This document shows positions 57,170-64,000 of a stretch of 64,000 nt of DNA, in pieces; positions within the stretch are counted from its first letter, which is position 1; the number at the start of each line of letters is the position of its first letter. The DNA is taken from assembly GCA_048013815.1 (NCBI GenBank), contig CM106585.1, forward strand, positions 18,724,001 through 18,788,000. The letters run 5' to 3'. Under the pieces are notes generated by a model. That model saw only the letters and a list, made by a program, of their open reading frames with translations, ran no database searches and was not told the origin of the DNA. A program made the position numbers and the translations under genes. This DNA comes from Setoptus koraiensis (Eukaryota > Arthropoda).

Positions 57170-57479
57170 TTATGATTATAGAAAAACAAAAATGTTAATA
57201 ATGTTAGATGTTAGAAGCCAATCGCCTTTACATAAGTTATATTTTGACAGTAGTTACAGTAGTTATTACCTTTCTTGCTTTAGAACCACTACAATACTAT
57301 TATATGCAAACTCCTAGTCCTACTTTGACATAAAGCAACTCAAATCAATTCTCTTATATATATTTTATCTGTATTAAAACTCAACGAAACCTCAGACCTG
57401 TTTCACTTCCACCATTTGTTTACATTCTTATCCATTGCTGAGCTACAATTTCTCAAGCGCTTATACTGCTAATTAGCAG
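57170..57479. other. Convergent intergenic region
   Basis: AT-rich 310 bp between the TMEM272-like stop and the pburs stop on the other strand. I see ATTAAA-type poly(A) candidates but no gene. Confidence 0.5.
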
Positions 57480-58697
57480 TTACGAGCAACTGTGACATTG
57501 ACAATCCACCGGTTCCTCTACCACAATGTTCATGCTACTTAGTGGACCCGACGAAATTCTTTGGCCGTTCTTTCCCGTGCAATCTTTCAGTGTTGCAATC
57601 GTCTTTCGCATTGTAGATTCCCTACAACAATAGCACATCTTTTTGATAATTTTCGTTGGATAACAAGTGATTAGTTAAAAAATGATGAGTTAGAGATCAA
57701 AAATAAAAATATCGGTAACAGTTCAAGTTCTACAATATTATAGGACGAAAGAAATTTTGTGTCATGGACTCACCTTGTGAAATCCCGACAGTGTTCTGAT
57801 TGTAGGTCGAGATATTGACAAGCACGATCCCTCGCATTTGGATAAGCGCAAATTCGCCCAACAAGTTCGTACAATCTCTCCCGAAATCGCATCGCGATCG
57901 TCTTTCTCCAACAAGACGTTCGTTTGAACAGTTTCGCATCTATTGCTTGTGGTAGTCGTAGGATTGTCGTTCACGATCTCAGACTTGATAGTGTTGGCAG
58001 GTCCACTCATTTCTTGGTTATAGTATCGATTTAATTGATGCTTGTAGCTCGTTGCAAAGTCATCATCTCCTTTGCCATCGTTGTAAATAGTGCCAGCAAC
58101 TAGTTGGCTGCCAATATGCAATGGCAGCTTGTATAAGCCGTTGCTCACCGCACCCAAATGGTAAGCCAATGGTTTATTTGCGAAAACGACCGCCTCAGAG
58201 CCCTTGTGCAATAGTGTCATATCCGGTGTTTGCCCTGTTTGTTGTTGCTGTGAATGTATTGTTCTCGTGGACATCTTTCGTAACTGTCTTTTCTCCTTTA
58301 TTGGAGACACATTTTTAAAATCTCCACCGACCTCAATAATGTAATCCTGTTCTTTTGGCTGCAACTCCATGTCAAGATAATACCCACTGTTTCTCAACAT
58401 CGGAGCCGAGTTACTCCTATCAGACGCTATTGAATTGGCGCTCATGTTGGCTAGTTGAGGAGTTAACCCCCAAAACAACTCATTGAAGTTTTCTCTCTGT
58501 TGAAATTGCACATTATCGTCCTCTGGTAGCCATGTATGATATCTTGCTCCTTGAAGAACATTAAAACTTGCAGAAGTTTGACTCACTATACAAATTATAA
58601 GATAGAGAGCCAGTTTAGGTCTGACACACTTTTCATAATATTTAACCCTAGCTCCGTGATTGCAGTCTGATGCCATATTTGAGAATTTCTTCTCCAA
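57480..58697 (-). CDS. pburs: Partner of bursicon (bursicon beta), cystine-knot neurohormone subunit, with a long pro-region
   Basis: Bursicon beta pairs with bursicon alpha (or itself) and acts in cuticle tanning and post-moult processes through an LGR receptor. Two coding exons: 58697-57774 (308 codons) and 57638-57480 (52 codons and stop), joined at phase 0 as SGFHK|MCYCCRES. Donor GTGAGT is good; the acceptor (ATTATCAAAAAG) is weak but gives the exact family sequence. All 11 expected cysteines are present in order: CETV, RTC, SKCEGSC, MCYCC, KDC and VDCQCHSC. A hydrophobic signal segment (about 29-45) follows a basic N-terminus; Met8 is an alternative start. Between the signal and the first knot cysteine (C254) lie about 210 residues, where family members I know have only a few tens. 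IKEKRQLRK near 133-141 could be a processing site. Total about 360 residues. Confidence 0.9.
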
Positions 58698-59642
58698 GTT
58701 TTAAACAAAGCTTTTTATCCTAACACTAGGTTTTGATTGTGTGAAATCAGTCGATTTTTGAGGATAAAGTTGCGACCGTGACTATGTGCGAATGTGAGAA
58801 GGCAACGAACAAATTTATGCTTGCACGATTCGTCTGATTTGAATTTAAAATTATTTCCGTTCATGCTGACATGGATATTGCATTATATTAGATGAAGCAA
58901 AATTAAGTAAAATTCATTATTCCGGTAAGCAGGTGAACACGTCTGAAAGCCATTCTCAAGTGGCTTGCTATTAGCTTTTAAATTAATTTTGTTTAGTGAG
59001 TTAGTGACCTTTTGAGTTGACATCATGACTGCGATCTAGATATCCCGCTGTTATGTTATATGCACGTACATCGTTCTACAAAGAGGTTTATTCAATATTT
59101 TCATTCAATATTCATTCTGGCACTCACAAGCACCTATATTGCGACTAGACCATATTGAGTATATTGGTAATTCACGGAACAATTTTCGGTTCATTTTGCC
59201 GATGGCAGTGGGAGGGAATTCGCCTCTTTGGTTCGCTAACACGTTGGACAACAAAATCAGAAATGGAGCACTTGCTGATGCCAGTAAGAAGATTGTTGTT
59301 CAACAAAACAAAAGCCCTGGCTACATGACCCTCTGAGCACTCGAATAACTGCCACCTCTTTCATCTAGTCCTGTTCGATCTTCGCAGATTGAATAATATT
59401 AAAAATTTCCAGCCAACGTGAGGGCGTTTATGAGATCAACACTTTCTAACATTGGAGTGTGTTTTAGTGGTGAAACTACGTGGTAGAAGTTACTGACGAT
59501 TACTCGGATCGATGAGAGTAGCACAAGCCAGTAGGCACTGACCTATTAAGTTAAAGGGTCGTAGGGACCCAAATGTATATTAAGTATGTGAAAAAAAAAC
59601 TTCAATGAATGAGGATATCACCAATTTGAATTTTTTTATTAA
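58698..59642. other. Intergenic region between the pburs and TANGO1-like genes
   Basis: About 950 bp of AT-rich DNA containing the pburs promoter. TTTATT at 59635-59640 is the poly(A) signal (minus strand) of the TANGO1-like gene. A 65-codon plus-strand frame at 59139-59336 (RLDHIEYIGNSRNNF and on) has no family I recognise and no supporting context, so I do not call it. Confidence 0.5.
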
Positions 59643-62117
59643 TCATAAAGTATTATTGTGAATGTAACCCTGTTGCTGGTCATAATAGGGGACGTTTTGC
59701 TGTTGGTAATGATATTCTGGAATAGGGGGTGCATTCATCGGTAAAGGTGGAGGTAGGTCGGCATATGATGAATCGCTCAAAACTTCATCCAGCATTCCAT
59801 TAAAACCACCACTGATCGAACCTGAGTCTACAAACATAGATTCATCCAGATAACCGAGCCTCTTTTTCAGTGATGCTATCTCGTTTCTAACATGCTCCTC
59901 TTTCTGACGAGTATTCTGTGCGTGATTCAGGTTCGCGTCTACCTGTGTCTGGCATAGATTTATCCTCTCTGGCCAATTATCTCGCTCCAATTGGGATCTT
60001 AGATAGTCTCTCTCGCTATTTAAACTACTATTCGCTTCCTCTGCCTGCCTGAGAAGATCCTCGATTTGCGAGACTCTCATATCGAAATTCTCTTTTCTAC
60101 CCTTTAGAGAGTTCAGTCTTTCTGTCCTGATTTTATCTTTTATGCTCAATTGCTCCTTTTCCACCTCGGATATTTGGGTCAACTCAATGATTTTTTCATC
60201 GAGTTTTTCATACTTAACATCTAATTCGCATTTCAAATGTTTCAATTGTCTCAATTTGGACATAGATTGTTCCGTCTTTGTATCACATTTTGATAGTTGT
60301 ACTTTCAACTGCTCTAGACTAGAGTCGAGACTCACTTTTTTGCGTCTATAGTTAGTGAGCAAGTTTCCTACATCTGTCGGACATTCCTTCAAAATATCAG
60401 CCATAGTCTCACGCATAGTTTTGAGGGTGTCAATTTTGATATTAAGGTCTTTAACTTCTTTGAGGTCTTCCCTTGAGTAACTATTCGTTGTAGCCAACTC
60501 TGTCACACTCGACCTTATTTTCTTGAATTCATTGGAAAGCAAAGCAATTCTATGAGATCGTTCATCCTTCTCTTTAGATAGGTCTTGCACCTTAGTTGAC
60601 AATTCCTGCACCTCATCTGGATCAACAAATACTAAGTTCTCATGTTTAGAATCCAGACATCTTATTGAATTTAATTTAATAGAGATTTCGTTGTCAACCT
60701 CACACAGTTGAGCCGATAGCAAGCTCTTTTCTTGAGTATGAGATTCAAGATCTTCCTTCAATCGTCTCAACTGATCGTTTTGTTCAATGTTGTCTTTCTT
60801 AATCACATCTTGATGAGCTTTGAGAGCTGCCAAATGGGCAATATTTCGAGTTTTTTCATCAATCTCATGTTTGAGAGTTTCCAATAGAGCAGGGTTTCGA
60901 GTTTTGTCACCATGTTTCATATTATTATTTTGCTCCAGCATTTGTCTTAGCTCAGTTAATTTTCTATTTTTCACCTGAAAATCCTTCTCGGATAGTGAGG
61001 AATGCTTCGAACGACTGAAATAGAGTCTTATTAAATCTGATACAAAAAGAATCACGAGGGCCATACCTAAGGATTGGATTTTAGGTGTGAAGTCTTGGCT
61101 GGAATTCTCGGATATGTTTGGCTCGTGGTTGTTCTCCTCAGCAATAATATAAGCATGGTCTATGTCAGCGCTTGCAGAATTATCATCGCGAATAGCATTT
61201 TCAACATGGGTCCTGTCGATTACAGGATCAGATGTGCTTGATTCGTGGCTGCTTTCCTCGGAAATGACGGGAGTATGATCTATGATGCTTTCATGATCGT
61301 CCACTTGATCGGGAACACCAGATGTGTCTGATTCGTGGTTGCTTTCCTCGGAAATCACGGGAGTATGATCTATGATGCTTCCATGATCGTCCACTTGATC
61401 GGGAACACCAGATATGTCTGATTCGTGGTTGCTTTCCTCGGCAATGATAGGAGAATGGTCCATGATGAAGCTTCCATTGGCTTCATGAATAGTGTTTTCA
61501 ATCTGGCGATGTACAATTGGTATCTCTTCAGTCGTGGAACCAGACATGCTTGACTCCTGGTGGCCTTCTTCATCAACGATGGGAGCATCGTCCATGATGA
61601 AGCTTCCATTGTTATCATGAGCATTTTCAATCTGGGGCTCTACAATCGGCGTCTTTTCGATTATAGAATCAGATTGGCTTGACTCGTGTTTGCTTTCTTC
61701 TGTAATCATTGGAGCATGCTTCTTGAAAGCGCCTCCATGATTATCATTAGAAGCCTCTGATAGTTTTGGCGTATCGATATTCATCGGTTGCTCAACATGG
61801 TCGGTAGATTTGGCCCGATCAAAGAGTCCTTTATCAAGATCCCAATCGCTATCATCGTTAGAATCGAGCTCGTCGTCTTCGTATGACATATCTGGTGGAG
61901 GATTATAAATCGGATGATAGTTGAGTGAAACATTTTCGCTGGCCTCTATTGCAATGTCATACACGGGCACAGTTGGCGTTTTCGTTTGAGTTCCGAGTTG
62001 ACTATTCAAGGGACGCGTTATATATTCGGCTCGTAGAGATTCTGCCTCATTTTGGAACCAGAGTGTGACTGAATATAATATTATAAATAAGGTAACAGAT
62101 GTATGACTAGGCCCCAT
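59643..62117 (-). CDS. TANGO1/cTAGE5-like ER-exit-site protein with an acidic repeat region
   Basis: 824 residues from Met 62117 (ATCATGG context, clean signal peptide SVTLFIILYSVTLWF); an upstream in-frame ATG at 62198 would add 27 residues. Order: signal peptide, acidic luminal region with repeats (about 110-338), transmembrane helix (about 350-367, LGMALVILFVSDLIRLYF), long coiled coil (about 375-740) and a short proline-rich tail (LPPPLPMNAPPIPEYHYQQ). This is the TANGO1/cTAGE5 layout: these proteins sit at ER exit sites and help package bulky cargo such as collagen into COPII carriers. RDNWPERINLCQTQVDANLN then ASLKKRL near the end of the coil resembles the family DNWL...NLRQKL block. 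No SH3-like luminal domain is visible, so it may be a cTAGE5-type form. Other coiled-coil ER proteins remain possible. The repeat region is shared with CENP-C. Single exon. Confidence 0.6.
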   Translation of the reverse strand: MGPSHTSVTLFIILYSVTLWFQNEAESLRAEYITRPLNSQLGTQTKTPTVPVYDIAIEASENVSLNYHPIYNPPPDMSYEDDELDSNDDSDWDLDKGLFDRAKSTDHVEQPMNIDTPKLSEASNDNHGGAFKKHAPMITEESKHESSQSDSIIEKTPIVEPQIENAHDNNGSFIMDDAPIVDEEGHQESSMSGSTTEEIPIVHRQIENTIHEANGSFIMDHSPIIAEESNHESDISGVPDQVDDHGSIIDHTPVISEESNHESDTSGVPDQVDDHESIIDHTPVISEESSHESSTSDPVIDRTHVENAIRDDNSASADIDHAYIIAEENNHEPNISENSSQDFTPKIQSLGMALVILFVSDLIRLYFSRSKHSSLSEKDFQVKNRKLTELRQMLEQNNNMKHGDKTRNPALLETLKHEIDEKTRNIAHLAALKAHQDVIKKDNIEQNDQLRRLKEDLESHTQEKSLLSAQLCEVDNEISIKLNSIRCLDSKHENLVFVDPDEVQELSTKVQDLSKEKDERSHRIALLSNEFKKIRSSVTELATTNSYSREDLKEVKDLNIKIDTLKTMRETMADILKECPTDVGNLLTNYRRKKVSLDSSLEQLKVQLSKCDTKTEQSMSKLRQLKHLKCELDVKYEKLDEKIIELTQISEVEKEQLSIKDKIRTERLNSLKGRKENFDMRVSQIEDLLRQAEEANSSLNSERDYLRSQLERDNWPERINLCQTQVDANLNHAQNTRQKEEHVRNEIASLKKRLGYLDESMFVDSGSISGGFNGMLDEVLSDSSYADLPPPLPMNAPPIPEYHYQQQNVPYYDQQQGYIHNNTL
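61090..61790 (-). repeat. Acidic coding repeats of the TANGO1-like gene, homologous to CENP-C repeats
   Basis: Repeats of DHTPVISEESNHESD and SGVPDQVDDHE type. Bases 61382-61479 equal the complement of 53984-54081 without a mismatch. Homology at protein level begins at MNIDTPKLSEASNDNHG (CENP-C: HLDMPKLLEDSNENHG). Confidence 0.93.
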
Positions 62118-63174
62118 GATGAGTGTGGAATGGACGGCAGGTATATAATAATATATGATAAATAATGATATTTTCCACAAACGTTCGTCCAAATGCAAAA
62201 TTAAGCCAGGGAAAAAAATAAATAATAATAAGAAACAAATTTTGGCCTACAAGATATTTCAAGATGAAAGCCTGAAATTGTGTCTGTATTTTTGCAACGA
62301 TATTTAGGCGCTCAATGCGAAAAGAATCCGTCAGTGGCGCTAGTAGCGTAACTGACAAGTGAGCAGCATATTGCTTTGTTTGTGATGACGCAACGCAGTC
62401 TCTACTCTGATAAACTTCTAATTTACTATCTCTTACATAGTAATCGATAGAAATCAACAATTGAGACACATTTCTGTTGTTGCTTTTTTTGTACTGGGTG
62501 TTCCGTTAGAATTATGCACTACGATAGAGATTCACTGAGCCGACAGTATCGCACCATTAATACAGCAAAATTTTCCTAAATTCAATTGAATGCTGGTCTA
62601 TTCAGCGATCGATCTGAGAGCCTCATTTTCTCTGACTAAACTCACAAGTTGTCGGATGTGTAAGTCTGTCCACTAGATAGGTTATTTGTCGGTCTAACGA
62701 CTGCGACAGTTTGCCGACACGACAGATGACTTTTCACTTTTGAGATGCTAATTATTTGGCTGACATTAATTATCGTTCACTATGAGAGTGTCAATCTTTT
62801 TTTCGTCACCATCTTGTTGCCGAGAAAAGTTCACTCAATTTTTGGGCATGTTCTGGAAATGGTTGTTACTTCGCTCGCAGATGCACATGTCTTTTTGAAT
62901 ATCCGTCGACATAAATTCGTTATCTGTCAACCGGAGTCGAAAATTTCACTTTTCCTCATGAATACTAGCTTATCTTTTTTTCGTTTTTAGCAAGTGGGTA
63001 CACCGCGTCATTCCTCGCAAGTCTTCGCCAATAGTCTTGTGGTAGTCATTCCATTTTTTTCTCTCTCGCTCTTTCGAGCTTCAACCGAATAGAATCTAGC
63101 TCACCCCATTCAGACGCTTGGCGATCTGATCAACATCGAACGACAACAATAATATCTCTTCAGTAATCTGCAAA
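62118..63174. promoter_or_regulatory. Divergent upstream region of the TANGO1-like (-) and NRF-domain (+) genes
   Basis: 1,057 AT-rich bases. A short frame at 62745-62990 is hydrophobic but resembles nothing I know. A pyrimidine-rich block near 63050-63075 precedes the NRF start. No gene is called. Confidence 0.5.
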
Positions 63175-64000
63175 ATGGAAGTCACAATATTGACCCTCTC
63201 CATGATGATCATAATGTCCACTACTGGACAACTGCTTCCAGTTGACGCTCAACTGAGAAATTTATTTGCTCTGGTGGGAAATCCTTTGGGTCTCCCACTT
63301 GACACGCAAAACGAGCCAAGCAACGATGTTATACTGCAAGATTTGGATGATTTCTTCCATCTGAATCAACTCAACGATCACATGATCAAAGATATAAGAT
63401 TAAAATTTTCTGATCAATCAACTTATCTGGAAGATACTAATTCGGCTGCCACGAATTACATGATAAAAACACTGCACGCCAAGTATAAAATGTCCATTAG
63501 AGGTCTTAGCACTGCCTTCATTAGTTTCTACGATTCGCCCGGAGAAAAAGAGCTCTCCAGCAGTCCAAGAGTGAATCAGACCTTGTGCGGTCAACAATTG
63601 GAATACATGCTATCGTTGGCTGTCCATGGCGACACTCATATATCTATGGGATCTAATTTGAATGTAATGCGCATATTGGATACATTTGGACGACCTGAAG
63701 TGAGTACATTCGAATCGCAATTACTCTGGCTGGGTAACTATCCGCAATGCATGTCGTCACGACTATTGATTCCCATTCAAGATAATAGACATGACAAGCA
63801 ATCAGCAGAAGCGTACGAGAAAGTTGCCATGCATTATTGTTTAGGTCACATCCGGTATCCAGAATGGCCGAATAGCAGCTTCTATTTAAAAAATTTGGCT
63901 ATCAAAACTGGACTGTGTCTACCAGATACGTGTGACTCGTTTAGTTTAGATTATCACAGAGATAAGATAGTTAAGTTAACCCTGACAAATTTCGGCCCGC
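63175..64000 (+). CDS. Nose-resistant-to-fluoxetine (NRF-6-like) protein, 5' part only
   Basis: The frame is open from ATG 63175 (AAAATGG) to the end of the window (275 codons), so the gene is cut by the window edge. A signal peptide (residues about 1-25, ILTLSMMIIMSTTGQLLPVDA without its first residues) is followed by an extracellular NRF domain with the expected cysteines: QTLCGQQLEYML, GNYPQCMSS, HYCLGHIRYPEWP and GLCLPDTCDS. In this family a multi-pass acyltransferase-3 domain follows; it would lie beyond base 64000. Family members act in lipid or drug uptake across epithelia in nematodes and are expanded in arthropods. Substrate unknown. No intron is needed in the visible part. Confidence 0.88.
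   Translation, partial: MEVTILTLSMMIIMSTTGQLLPVDAQLRNLFALVGNPLGLPLDTQNEPSNDVILQDLDDFFHLNQLNDHMIKDIRLKFSDQSTYLEDTNSAATNYMIKTLHAKYKMSIRGLSTAFISFYDSPGEKELSSSPRVNQTLCGQQLEYMLSLAVHGDTHISMGSNLNVMRILDTFGRPEVSTFESQLLWLGNYPQCMSSRLLIPIQDNRHDKQSAEAYEKVAMHYCLGHIRYPEWPNSSFYLKNLAIKTGLCLPDTCDSFSLDYHRDKIVKLTLTNFGP

Noticed and set aside
59139-59336. 65-codon plus-strand frame (RLDHIEYIGNSRNNF and on)
   Set aside because: The composition is protein-like, but I recognise no family, see no splice partners and no promoter context.
62745-62990. Hydrophobic 81-codon frame upstream of the NRF-domain gene
   Set aside because: It has no similarity that I recognise and sits in the promoter region of the next gene.
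1-64000. Mobile elements or old viral copies
   Set aside because: I looked for transposase, reverse transcriptase, integrase, capsid or envelope-like frames and long terminal repeats and recognised none; the repeats seen are short-period arrays and hairpins.
1-64000. CRISPR array or bacterial operon signals
   Set aside because: Spliced genes and poly(A) signals show a eukaryotic genome, and the tandem arrays have no unique spacers.

Overview
This is an animal nuclear window, almost certainly arthropod. The reasons are a class-1 transmembrane semaphorin, a bursicon-beta (pburs) neurohormone gene, an NRF-domain membrane acyltransferase, short canonical GT-AG introns and AATAAA poly(A) signals. 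The divergent CENP-C and the possible gustatory-type receptor would suit a mite or other chelicerate, but that narrower placement is inference.

Layout. The window has two halves with very different texture. Bases 1 to about 45,400 hold one plus-strand semaphorin gene: six recognisable exons (15556-45420) separated by introns of 3.9 kb and 22.5 kb and preceded by 15.5 kb without a recognisable exon. That non-coding DNA is GC-rich and packed with microsatellites, short-period tandem repeats (9 to 28 bp), perfect hairpins and GGGGCCCC palindromes. I could support no second gene in it. From about 45.4 kb to the end the DNA is more AT-rich, cleaner and gene-dense: a secreted decapeptide-repeat protein (-), a multi-pass membrane protein resembling the gustatory receptor family (-), a chimeric THOC1-like gene (+), ribosomal protein S7 (-), CENP-C (+), a TMEM272-like PPxY protein (+), pburs (-), a TANGO1/cTAGE5-like protein (-), and the 5' part of an NRF-domain gene (+) that runs off the end.

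How the genes relate. They do not form a pathway, but the gene-dense half shows recent exchange between neighbours. (1) The THOC1-like gene begins with an inverted, diverged copy of the RpS7 start: exon 1, intron 1 and the start of exon 2. The reading frame stays open across the implied splice, so an apparently retroposed THOC1 body seems to have gained a ribosomal-protein 5' end. (2) The acidic repeat region of the kinetochore protein CENP-C and the predicted ER-luminal region of the TANGO1-like protein, 7.4 kb away on the other strand, share the same repeat units. One block of 98 nt is identical, which points to recent gene conversion or segmental copying. These two observations are the strongest candidates for something not previously described.
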